DNA from: Pavlovales sp. CCMP2436
Taxonomy: Eukaryota > Haptophyta > Pavlovophyceae > Pavlovales
Length of the DNA: 17,263 nucleotides
Direction of reading: 5' to 3'
Assembly (NCBI GenBank): GCA_026770615.1
Contig: MU631566.1
Span: 195,841 to 213,103, forward strand
Under the pieces are notes generated by a model that did not search any database, was not told where the DNA came from, and saw nothing but the letters and a program-made list of their open reading frames with translations. How positions within the stretch are numbered: the first letter of the stretch is position 1; every line of letters starts with the position of its first letter. Below, in pieces: positions 7,798 to 15,110 of this stretch. The translations under genes were made by a program, and so were the position numbers.

Positions 7798-9609
7798 ATG
7801 CTGAACGCTGCGATTTTTAAAACCGCCGCATCGCGACGCGCTACGAGGCTTGTGTACGCGATGCTGTCGAGGCTCGGAGGCGCGCTGCGCGCGCAGGCCG
7901 CAGTCGCGCTCCGCCCAACCCGGCTCCCAACGCAGCAGCTTCGCCGCGGCTTCCGCATGACTGTGAGCCTCCGCACCGACAGCCCGCTCGCGGCGGACGC
8001 AGATGCGTCGGGGGGGACGCCGCTGCCTTCTGCGCCGGCCTTCGCCGAGGACGGCGCGCTGCCCTTGGCGCCGGCGGTCGTCGATGATGGCGAGATGCTC
8101 AGCGGCCTGATGCGCGACCGCTTGCACAAGTCTCAGAACGAGGACACCATCGAGCTCTTCGCGCGCCACCGCGCGAGCTCACCGCAGCTGCTGGAGGTGC
8201 GGCACTGGAACTACATGCTGACGGCCATGGAGAACGCTCGGAGCAGCTCTGCGGAGATCGGCGCGATGGTCGCGCAGATGCGCGATTCTGGCCTCACACC
8301 CAATGAGAACTCGTGGCTCCCCGCGATTCGGGCATGCCTCAACGGCCCTGCCCCTGTGGGAGACCGCGACGCCGCGCTGGGCCTGCACGCGCAGATGAAG
8401 GCGATCGATGGGATTGAGCCAATTGCCGACGAGCTGAACGCCGTCCTCATGGAGCTGCATGTGCGCGCCGGCGACTTCGATGCGGCGAAAACTTTGCAGC
8501 AGGCTCTGATGGCAGGCCAGATGAGCCGCTACCGCGCGGCGTACACGTTGCTGATGGCGTACGCCAAGCAGAACGCGATCTCCGAGTTCGCCGCGCAGCT
8601 CGCGCAGATGCGGGCGGACAGGCAGCAGCCGCGCGCCATGGACATGCGGATGGTTCTCAAGCTCATGGTCTCCCGCCGCTCGGTCGAGGGCACGATGGCC
8701 GTGATGGACGCGATGCTTGCGGTCAACGACGCGTTCGAGCCTATGCCGCCGCTCGTCCTCCTCGCCAACGCGGGCGCCTTCGACGCAAAGCCGGCGGAGG
8801 CGGAGCGGCTGCTGCGCGCGTGCGTCCCGCTGATCCGCACGACGCACTACTACACGAAGGACCGCTTGCACGTGCTCGAGCGGCTGCTGCCTCTGCTGGG
8901 CGAGCCGGCGCTAAAGATCCGCGTGATTAACGTGCTCGCCATGCAGGGCTCCATGAATAAAGACGTGTTCAGCGCCATCACCGAAATGTCGCAGACGTGC
9001 GGTATCGAGGCGGCCGACGACGCCTTCAGCGCGCTCGAGCAGCTGCTCGCGCGCGGCGAGCGTGTCTCGGTGCACGCGGTGAACGCGGTGGTGAGCATGT
9101 GCGCGCAGCAGAAGGACCTCGACCGTGCGGTGGAGATCTTCCAGTCGATCGAGGCCACCTTCAGCCTCAAGCCCTCCATCGGCTCGTACAACGCGCTGCT
9201 CCTCGCCGCGAAGAACGCGCGCCAGCCCGCGGCGCTGGGGCAGATCCGCGAGCGCCTGGAGGCGAGCGCTGCCAATGATTCTCGCTGCCGCTTCAACCGC
9301 GACACCTACAAGCTCCTCGCCGGCCACCTGCTGCAGTGCAACGACCTCGACGGCGCGCTCGCGATGCTCGAGGAGGCCAAGTTGAACAAGCAGGCCTCTG
9401 GTGGGCTCTACGTCTGCTACATCAAGTACTACCTCAGTACGCGCGGCGCGGCCAAGGCCAGGGCCATGGTCGAGGAGGCGCGCGCGGTGGACATTGCCAT
9501 CAGCCCTAAAATCGTCGAGGAAATCAAGCGGGCTGAGGCAACTGCTGCGGGTTCTCGCTCCGCTCCGCCGCGCTCCGCTCCGATCGTGACCGCTGGCGTG
9601 CAAGATTAA
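7798..9609 (+). CDS. Pentatricopeptide repeat (PPR) protein, organelle-targeted
   Basis: A single-exon frame of 603 residues encodes a PPR protein of the P type: helical-hairpin repeats of about 35 residues that bind organellar RNA for processing, stability or translation. Repeat-like units include WNYMLTAMENA...MVAQMRDSGLTPNE (about 138-172), LNAVLMELHVRAGDFDAAKT, VNAVVSMCAQQKDLDRAVEIF, SYNALLLAAKN and YKLLAGHLLQCNDLDGALAML. No DYW, SMR or other C-terminal domain is seen; the end is a Ser/Pro/Ala stretch. The N terminus (MLNAAIFKTAASRRATRLVY) is rich in Arg, Ala and Ser without acidic residues until about residue 60, as expected for a mitochondrial or plastid transit peptide. I chose ATG 7798 because the frame's 28 extra upstream codons (from 7714) lie in retroelement 3' sequence. 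Codon use is strongly GC-ending, unlike the flanking repeats. Confidence 0.85.
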   Translation: MLNAAIFKTAASRRATRLVYAMLSRLGGALRAQAAVALRPTRLPTQQLRRGFRMTVSLRTDSPLAADADASGGTPLPSAPAFAEDGALPLAPAVVDDGEMLSGLMRDRLHKSQNEDTIELFARHRASSPQLLEVRHWNYMLTAMENARSSSAEIGAMVAQMRDSGLTPNENSWLPAIRACLNGPAPVGDRDAALGLHAQMKAIDGIEPIADELNAVLMELHVRAGDFDAAKTLQQALMAGQMSRYRAAYTLLMAYAKQNAISEFAAQLAQMRADRQQPRAMDMRMVLKLMVSRRSVEGTMAVMDAMLAVNDAFEPMPPLVLLANAGAFDAKPAEAERLLRACVPLIRTTHYYTKDRLHVLERLLPLLGEPALKIRVINVLAMQGSMNKDVFSAITEMSQTCGIEAADDAFSALEQLLARGERVSVHAVNAVVSMCAQQKDLDRAVEIFQSIEATFSLKPSIGSYNALLLAAKNARQPAALGQIRERLEASAANDSRCRFNRDTYKLLAGHLLQCNDLDGALAMLEEAKLNKQASGGLYVCYIKYYLSTRGAAKARAMVEEARAVDIAISPKIVEEIKRAEATAAGSRSAPPRSAPIVTAGVQD

Positions 9610-9994
9610 TTTCTGGCCCGCAATGTAACTGGCACTCAGTCAAGCGCGGAGGCATCTGCGATGAACTATATTTAATGCACTATGTAAGCTGTTAAGATCA
9701 TCAAACACCAACCAGCATATCATCTCCCTAAACGCCCTTGCCCGGGCACACTACCGGAGATCCATCGGCACGCGCGGTGGCGCCCAAGCTAGCGCAGCCG
9801 ACGAAGGCACGCAGCAGGCAATGGGCGACGCAGCGCTCAGACCAGCACAACATTCAGAACAGTCAGATGCCAGCTTGAATCCCTATCATAAATATAACTT
9901 ATGCTTAATATTATTAAGATGGCTTAGTACACTAGAAAAGATGTGCTTTCCTTGCAAACATGGAATATTGACTTCTGTATTCTTTACTAATATT
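9610..9994. other. 3' flank of the PPR gene, no gene identified
   Basis: This AT-richer stretch presumably includes the PPR 3' UTR. One + strand frame stays open from about 9665 to 10001 (it includes ALARAHYRRSIGTRGGAQ and the SDASLNPYHKY repeat) but matches no family I recognise. It may be a remnant of another repeat. Confidence 0.4.
9860..9896 (+). repeat. 37-bp dispersed repeat, copy 2
   Basis: It is the second copy of the sequence at 1448-1484, with two mismatches, 8.4 kb away in the same orientation. It starts CAGTCAGA and ends CTATCATAAATATA. Confidence 0.75.
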
Positions 9995-10110
9995 GTTTAA
10001 GTTTCTAGATTAACGTCCGTCCCCTGGAGGATTGCACTGGACCCAAGCGTTTAAAAACACTCAAATCCAGGGGTCCACCCTAGGCACACGGAGTACCGTC
10101 CCCACCGCTG
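9995..10110 (-). mobile_element. Retroelement copy E: isolated 3' terminus
   Basis: On the - strand this is the last 115 nt or so of the retroelement: GTACTCCGTGTG-like flank, terminal stem-loop, GGGGACGGACGTTAATCTAG and terminus TTAAAC (other copies TTACAC) at 9995. The terminal stem-loop is the best of all copies: 10037-10052 pairs with 10055-10070 along all 16 positions if G-T wobbles are allowed. Similarity to C and D stops at about 10110, so it is a very short 5'-truncated insertion. Confidence 0.75.
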
Positions 10111-10114
10111 AATA

Positions 10115-10220
10115 TCCCTTTGTGAAAAGGGACGAGCGGAAGGCCTTGCCAATGCCCCCCTTCCGCGTTTTACAACGCGGCGTTGCGCCTGTAGCGGCGC
10201 GACCACGCCTCGCGACGTGG
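10115..10220. other. Array of five adjacent short hairpins
   Basis: Five inverted repeats follow one another. H1: TCCCTTT 10115-10121 with AAAGGGA 10126-10132, loop GTGA (GNRA type). H2: CGGAAGG 10137-10143 with CCTTCCG 10159-10165. H3: CCGCGTT 10163-10169 with AACGCGG 10174-10180, loop TTAC (overlaps H2 by three bases). H4: TTGCGCC 10183-10189 with GGCGCGA 10196-10202 (one wobble). H5: CCACG 10203-10207 with CGTGG 10216-10220. Arms are 5 to 7 bp. It does not fit a tRNA cloverleaf. It could be a structured RNA, a fold-back repeat or a remnant of another element's end. Confidence 0.5.
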
Positions 10221-10278
10221 CCGTCTCCAATAGTAGCTGTATATACTTAATTAGGCCGCTGGGTCGAAATCCGAATTA

Positions 10279-10445
10279 CAGGGGATCGCGGGCAATAAGA
10301 AGCCGTACCGTTAAGAAGCTGAGCCTCGTTTTTTTGCATTGCCTGTATGCAATTTAAGCAAATTTAAGCATTGTTTGTATGTAATTTGCTAAGAAGCTCA
10401 GCCTCAAGCTCAAATTTCGCCCTCATTATTGCCCGCAATCCCCTG
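10279..10445. mobile_element. MITE copy 1, 167 bp, TA target duplication
   Basis: Terminal inverted repeats are CAGGGGATCGCGGGCAATAA at the left and the complement of CAGGGGATTGCGGGCAATAA at the right (one mismatch in 20). TA stands on both sides (10277-10278 and 10446-10447), as for Tc1/mariner-type transposition. The inside has no coding capacity. It contains the near-duplicates AAGCTGAGCCTC and AAGCTCAGCCTC and a T-run. It would be mobilised in trans by an autonomous transposase not in this window. Confidence 0.8.
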
Positions 10446-10447
10446 TA

Positions 10448-10772
10448 TGGGTGTGCTGGCGCGATTCCACGTAACGTATCGTACTAACTTAGTTACTGGC
10501 GACAGGAGAGGGGGAAAAGTTGTAAAGAACGGGACGAAGAAATATGGACATTGTTCGCCGCTTCTGCGAGATGAGTGTCGATAACTGTCGTCGGACAGAT
10601 AGGCCTCCTCGACGGTCGGCGGAGTCCACTTCGTGTGCCTCTCATGTGCCTCTGGGCCCGACGAGATACTAAAAGTAACTACTCCCCGACCAGTAAGGTT
10701 GGTAATCGAAGGTTCACGCTATATGGAGGCCTTCATGACGTCCCCGCCGGCTGAAAAGTTAGGGCCTATGTA
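10448..10772. other. Intergenic, no feature recognised
   Basis: It holds no convincing frame, RNA gene or repeat. The sequence GTGCCTCTCATGTGCCTCTG around 10638 includes a doubled GTGCCTCT. It separates the MITE from the terminus of retroelement copy C. Confidence 0.4.
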
Positions 10773-11252
10773 GTGTAAGTTTCTAGTTAAACGTCCGTCC
10801 TCGGGAGGATCTCACTGGATTTAAGTGTTGAAAAACACTCAGATCCAGGGATCCACCCCGAGCACACGGATACCGTCTCCACCGCTGATCAATTCAGACA
10901 CACGACGATCGACGACTGACGACTCTCGACTGGCGCGCTGACCGACCTCCACTGCTCTCCCTCGTGTCGTCTGAAAATTCAGCACCGTCTGCGAGCGCAG
11001 CCCACCCTCGCGCATCTCAAACATTAATTCCTCGCTAGCCTGGCTCGCATATGTTGAGATGTTTGCCCCGGGGGGCAAAAACCACAAATATGCGCAGCTT
11101 ATTTGCTGGCCCATTCTAGCCCACCCCTTGACGGGGGTGGGCCTCGGGCGCAGGACTTTGGGTTGCGGGGTGTGGCGGGCTTGCTGGCTCATGTTTGCGT
11201 TTTGAAGACTTGGAGCTTGCTGGCTCATGTTTGGTTTTAGGTTTTTTGTAAT
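10773..11252 (-). mobile_element. Retroelement copy C: tail and 3' end
   Basis: It is oriented right to left. The coding tail ends EPASPP...SPAPEAHPRQGVG with TAG at 11118-11116. The stop-codon hairpin is CCCACCCC 11120-11127 with GGGGTGGG 11134-11141. The 3'-UTR hairpin is at 11046-11094. The terminal stem-loop pairs 10815-10829 with 10834-10848 (15 positions, one mismatch). The terminus TTACAC ends at 10773. It is close to copy D along its length. The 5' side stops at about 11245-11252 against the 492-bp inverted-repeat element, so the copy is 5'-truncated or was cut there. Confidence 0.85.
11116..11246 (-). pseudogene. C-terminal tail codons of retroelement copy C
   Basis: The frame reads KPKTKHEPASSKSSKRK, then a second HEPASP, then PATQSPAPEAHPRQGVG and TAG. 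Copy D reads KPKTKYEPAN...HEPASP...SPASEAHPRQGVE and TAG in the same frame. The EAHP-x-x-GV-x-stop ending is shared with A and B. A second frame starting MSQQ is also open here and runs on to 10839, but it lacks support from A and B. Confidence 0.6.
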
Positions 11253-11744
11253 CGCCTGAGACCTGGGGCACATTTGGCTAGTTGACAAGCGCCCACTAGG
11301 AATAAAAAATGAGTGCTCACGAAAGTAATTCAAATGAGGACCGGTAGAAGGAAGGCCTTGCCCGGGTGAGCCCTCGCACGCCTCATAGGCGAGCCGTGTG
11401 CCCTTCTCCTTCGAAGACCCGCCTCATCCCCCCTGATTGCCTCCCGTCCCAGGCGAACAAGGGCGCGACAGCCACACCTGCGCGCCTCAGAGGCGACATT
11501 GCGCGCTCGGGGAGCAACTCTGCAAGCATCAGGGCCGCTCACAACCCAGCGGCCCCATCTCCGGACACGGCGCGGCTGGGATCCGAGTCCCCGCGGCGTA
11601 TACGGCCGGGTTCTTAAAAGTTAAAAGGAATCCAATTTTTTTATGTATTTATATATTTATGTATTTATTTGTTTTCACGAGCACTCAATTATTAGTTTTA
11701 GTGGGCGCTTCTCAGCTAGCCAAATGTGCCTCAGGTCCCAGGCG
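11253..11744. mobile_element. 492-bp element with 70-bp terminal inverted repeats
   Basis: The left arm (11253-11322) and right arm (11675-11744) are inverted copies with roughly 80-85% identity. Both contain CACATTTGGCTAG and AAGCGCCCACTA, and both start CGCCTG at the outer end. The 352-bp interior has no credible protein. It is GC-rich with small palindromes (CGCCTCATAGGCG, GCCTCAGAGGC) at first and AT-rich near the right arm. No target-site duplication could be identified, possibly because the left side was replaced by retroelement copy C. It is probably a non-autonomous DNA transposon. Confidence 0.65.
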
Positions 11745-12440
11745 ACTGGGCTCTGATTTTCAGCTGCCGGGGACGTCGGGAAGGCCTACAAATGTAGTGT
11801 GTCCCCAATGTCTTCCATATGGCGCGGGGAGTAGAGACTAAACTTGTTATAGAGTGTCGTGGGCAGTATTTTAGCGTGCCTGCTCGCCGGAGACACGTGG
11901 CGTCAATCGCATCCGTCCGGCATTGATCCACGGACACGGTCATATAAACTTACTATCCGTATACTAAAACTTTAGTTATTTACATAATTTGATTTACATA
12001 ATTTGATGTTCGACAAGCAATCGCTAACAAGTGGGGGTGGTGGATCCGTCAAGCTAATCTTATACGACAGTAAATTTTAGTTCGCGACCGCTTTCATTCG
12101 TAATCAACCTGGCAACGAGTGCACAACGCACTGTGACTACAAGTCTACCCTGCGCTCTTCGTCTATGACTTACAGGATGTTAACACCAAGTGCTGCCTTG
12201 TATGATCTAGCAAAATCGACGCTATAGCCGTTCTTTACAGCCGAAACACCGTGCTATAACCGCCGCCTAATTTAAAAGATACATTCATTTAATTCCTCGA
12301 TTTAATTAAATATAAAATTACTATGGTCAATAAATTCTCAGCATAACTATTTTTCATTTGATTTATAGTATCCGAATCCCGGACCAGATATTTATTAAGA
12401 GGCGTTCCTCTGATCTCCCCCTTCTTGGCCCCAGTGGCGT
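11745..12440. other. Intergenic region, no gene recognised
   Basis: It shows neither sustained codon-biased frames nor RNA genes. The only clear structure is a perfect 14-bp tandem duplication, TTTACATAATTTGA, at 11979-12006. The composition is AT-rich from 12270 to 12390. Confidence 0.45.
11979..12006. repeat. 14-bp tandem duplication (2 copies)
   Basis: TTTACATAATTTGA occurs twice head to tail without mismatch (11979-11992, 11993-12006). Its size suggests replication slippage or a filled target-site duplication left by a lost insertion. Confidence 0.7.
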
Positions 12441-13129
12441 GTGTAAGTTTCTAGTTAAACGTCCGTCCCCGAGAGGATCTCACTGGATTTAAGTGTTGAA
12501 AAACACTCAGATCCAGGGATCCACCCCAAGCACACGGATACCGTCCCCACCGCTGATCAATTCAGACACACGACGATCGACGACTGACGACTCTCGACGG
12601 GCGCGCTGACCGACCTCCACTGCTCTCCCTCGCGTCGTCTGAAAATTCAGCACCGTCTACGAGTGCGGCACACCTGCGCGACTCACAAAACTTTACTTCT
12701 TCACTAGCCTGTAGCACATATATTGCGATTCTTGCCCCGAGGGACAGAAATCGCAAATATACGCGGCTTATCTGCTGGACCATTCTATTCCACCCCTTGC
12801 CGGGGGTGGGCCTCGGACGCAGGGCTTTGGGATGCGGGAAATCGCGGGCTTGCTGGCTCATGATTGTGTTTTGGCAGCTTTGAGTTTGCTGGCTCATATT
12901 TGGTTTTGGGTTTCTTGCCGCCCGAGTGGTGTGTCAGCGTGGTTGACTGGATGCTGTTTGGTACATGAGCGCATTGTGCGTGGGTGATTTTCGTGTATGG
13001 ATTTGACGGGCTTGTCCGAGATTACTGCGTGCTTGTTTGACGGGCCTGCTGCGGATTCGTGGTGTATGGTGTGACTAGACGGTCCTGTTTTGGGTTCCTG
13101 GTATATGGTGGGACTGGTTGCTCCTGGTA

Positions 13130-13520
13130 GTGCTGAGGGTGTGGCTCGAGACGGTCTCTTCTGGATGCGCTTTGGGGGTATGACTCGAAGCGGTCTCTTC
13201 TGGATTTGATTTTTCACGATTGGTATGCGTAAGCGTGACTGTCCTCGGCTGGGCCTGAGGGTGAGCTCAGGCTGCATGGGGGGTATGGTCGGGTCTGCAC
13301 CTGGGAATGAGGCTTCTTCTGGTAGTGCTGAGGGTGTGACTCGGGACGAGCTCTTCTGGATGCGCTTTGAGGGTATGACTCGAGGCGGTCTCTTCTGGAT
13401 TTGTTTTTTCACGATTGGTGTGCGTAAGCGTGGCTGGCCTCGGCTGGGCCTGAGGGTGGGCTCAGTCTGCATGGAGGGTATGGTCGGGTCTGCACCTGGG
13501 AGTGAGTCTTCCTTATTCGG
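13130..13520 (-). repeat. Two 195-bp tandem units in the retroelement tail
   Basis: CCTCGGCTGGGCCTGAGGGT occurs at 13243 and 13438, and TTTTCACGATTGGT occurs about 13211 and 13406, both 195 bp apart. The units encode 65-residue repeats with LRPSRGQ and KRIQK motifs. Being a multiple of three, the unit keeps the frame. Confidence 0.8.
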
Positions 13521-13589
13521 AGATTGATTGCGAGTCAAGCGTATTCGTTTGGCAGGAGTTGTCTGTATGCTGGTGTCCTTTGGGGGTAT

Positions 13590-13920
13590 GGGCTCACGCT
13601 GCATAGGTGGTATGGCCGCTGGTAACTCGTTTTGAGCGATGCTGTCCGTTGGGGGTATGGGTTCGTACTGAATGAGTGGTAAGGATGACGGTACCTTATT
13701 GCTTTGGGCGATGCTGTCCGTTAGGGGTATGGGCTCATACTGCATAGGTGGTATGGCCGCTGGTGCTTCGTTTTGGGCAATGCTGTCTGTTGGGGGTACA
13801 TATGGGCTCATACTGCATAGGAGGTAAGGCTGATGGTTCCTTGTTTTGAGAGATGCTGTCCGTTGGGGGTATGGGCTCGTATTGTGTAGGTGGTATGGCC
13901 GCTGGTGCTGTGTTTTGATT
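13590..13920 (-). repeat. About five 72-bp repeats encoding IPPMQYEPIPPTDSIAQ-like units
   Basis: The + strand shows repeated GGTATGG followed by GCTGTCCGTTGGGGGTATGGGCTC-type blocks about every 70-75 bp. In the - strand they encode 23-26 residue units rich in Pro, Ile and Gln. Individual units differ by substitutions and by the 4-bp insertion near 13800. Confidence 0.8.
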
Positions 13921-14605
13921 CAGTTTCCTTGCTGCCCGCTCAGCTGTCTGGACGGCCCACATGGCTACCTTAAACTTATACGCGTCGTATAGAGATATAT
14001 TGTCCTTAGTTGAAGCCGCTGATGCTTCGATTGCCGCTTCGCGTGATTTGTGCATGCTGAGGCTGTGGCGTAGGAGAGTGTAGTGTAAGTCGCCGGGCTT
14101 GGGTGCGTCACCGGTGTCGAGGTCCTTCTTTCTGAGCTCTTCTTTGACACTTAATCCTACACTTCCGGTGAAGTAGTCCGGCCGAGATATCATGTGTGTC
14201 GCGATTGATTTTGATTTGGCGGGTCCCAGGCGCGGGGACAGTTCCTTACAGAAAGAGCGGTGGAGGTCGTGGCGGTGCTTTTCCGTTGACGAGCACTCGG
14301 GGTATAAGTGATGCTTTGTGTCTTGTGAGTTGAGTGCTTTGCACAGAGGGCAGGTGAGGCCCATTGTTTCGGACTTTCCGTCAATGGTAATTTTAGTGGT
14401 GGCCATCGCCGGAAATTTTGCTGCCCACTCAGCATTGTGGCGGTATGATCCGAGAATCAATCTGGCCATGTGTTTGGTGTACTTTTCCGTGGGTCGCTGT
14501 TGGCCCCTAACTCGTGGGAGGCGCAGAGCCGTCGTGCTTTCTTTTGACCACATGGCTTCTACATTGGCCGTTCTACCTATGCCAGGGGCGTGGGCCACCC
14601 GAATT

Positions 14606-14757
14606 CAATAAGAAGCCGTAGTGTTAAGAAGCTGAGCCTCGTTTTTTGCATTTTTTGTATGTAATATAAGAAAATGTAAGCATCCCTTGTATGTAATTTA
14701 CTAAGGAGCTCAGCCTCAAGCTCAAAATTCGCCATTCTTATTGCCCGCGATTCCTTG
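14606..14757. mobile_element. MITE copy 2, left end lost
   Basis: It shares CAATAAGAAGCCGTA, TTAAGAAGCTGAGCCTCGTT, TTGTATGTAATTT and the right end TTATTGCCCGCGATTCCTTG with MITE copy 1. The left 14-15 nt of the terminal repeat are missing, and the remaining sequence is fused to the truncated 5' side of retroelement copy D near 14592-14605. TA follows the right end (14758-14759 region). Confidence 0.75.
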
Positions 14758-14759
14758 TA

Positions 14760-15110
14760 GTTAATGATTTTTCTTTGATTAATAGTTGATGGATTCTGTT
14801 GATCACGCCTGTGCATATTTTGTATAATAACCATTTAAAAATCCTGGTAAACCTATGAAGCAAAGTTTTTCTGGTACAAAAGCTCAAAGGCCTTTAATTC
14901 GCGGCGGCCCGGCGGCGGCCCGGCGGCCCCCGGCGGCGGCGGTACCAACAATTCTTAAACTTACATACTGACTCCCGAACTGGAATCCGTAAAGCAAAAT
15001 CAAAACCAAAGTATATCTATAGGTAAAAACCAATCCAAATTGGAAATACTCAGTTCAAAAATAACCAAAAGCCATAATTATGTAAAAACCATAAATACTC
15101 AGTTTGCTAC
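14760..15110. other. AT-rich intergenic region with a GGC-repeat block
   Basis: No gene is seen. Positions 14902-14942 are a GGCGGCCC-type low-complexity run inside otherwise AT-rich DNA. AAATACTCAGTT occurs twice (about 15044 and 15095) in a stretch with repeated TAAAAACCA, indicating local duplication. Confidence 0.5.

Larger units (their letters stand above)
12441..14592 (-). mobile_element. Retroelement copy D: zinc finger, repetitive tail and 3' end
   Basis: This is the longest colinear copy of the 3' half of the element. Reading right to left it holds the linker with HAPGIGR (about 14592), the zinc finger (14352-14293), the PDYFTG/KPGDLHY region, the repetitive tail, the stop at 12785, the 3'-UTR hairpin (12715-12763), the terminal stem-loop (12483-12497 with 12502-12516) and the TTACAC terminus at 12441. 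Its 5' side is cut where the second MITE begins. It shows directly that the repetitive tail follows the zinc finger in this family. Confidence 0.88.
12785..14592 (-). pseudogene. Retroelement polyprotein C-terminal region: zinc finger plus repetitive tail (frameshifted)
   Basis: The frame from 14592 to 13735 carries APGIGR, CPLC...HHLYPEC (C-x2-C-x9/10-H-x4/5-C; 14352-14293), RPDYFTG, KPGDLHYTLLRHS and DAYKFKVAMWA. It then enters about five repeats of about 24 residues of the type PAAIPPMQYEPIPPTDSIAQ. A 4-bp insertion near 13798-13802 (extra CATA) shifts the frame, and the repeats continue in the 13811-12894 frame. Two units of 65 residues follow (ADPTIPPMQ, LRPSRGQ, RVIPPKRIQKRPSR). A further shift near 12930 would reach the frame ending SPASEAHPRQGVE with TAG at 12787-12785, the ending shared by the other copies. 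The tail lacks known domains. The copy is inactive. Confidence 0.75.

Noticed and set aside
8179..9603. Long minus-strand and alternative-frame ORFs inside the PPR gene.
   Set aside because: These come from the high-GC codon bias of the PPR gene. They contain Arg/His-rich sequence without family features.
11550..11615. A tRNA-like or SINE promoter (GGGATCCGAGTCCCC resembling a T arm/B box).
   Set aside because: The B box has an extra base, no A box, D arm or acceptor stem fits, and the segment lies inside the inverted-repeat element.
10839..12897. An overlapping downstream ORF (starting MSQQ) in copies C and D, with ATGA overlapping the upstream stop in D, suggesting termination-reinitiation.
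   Set aside because: The frame is open in C and D, but the alternative frame ending EAHP..GV(G/E)-TAG is shared by all four copies. The MSQQ frame also runs through the structured 3' UTR. It is better explained by a small frameshift near 12930 in copy D.
12895..13920. A CRISPR-like array from the regularly spaced repeats.
   Set aside because: The repeats are tandem coding units (about 72 bp and 195 bp) without unique spacers, inside a eukaryotic retroelement frame.
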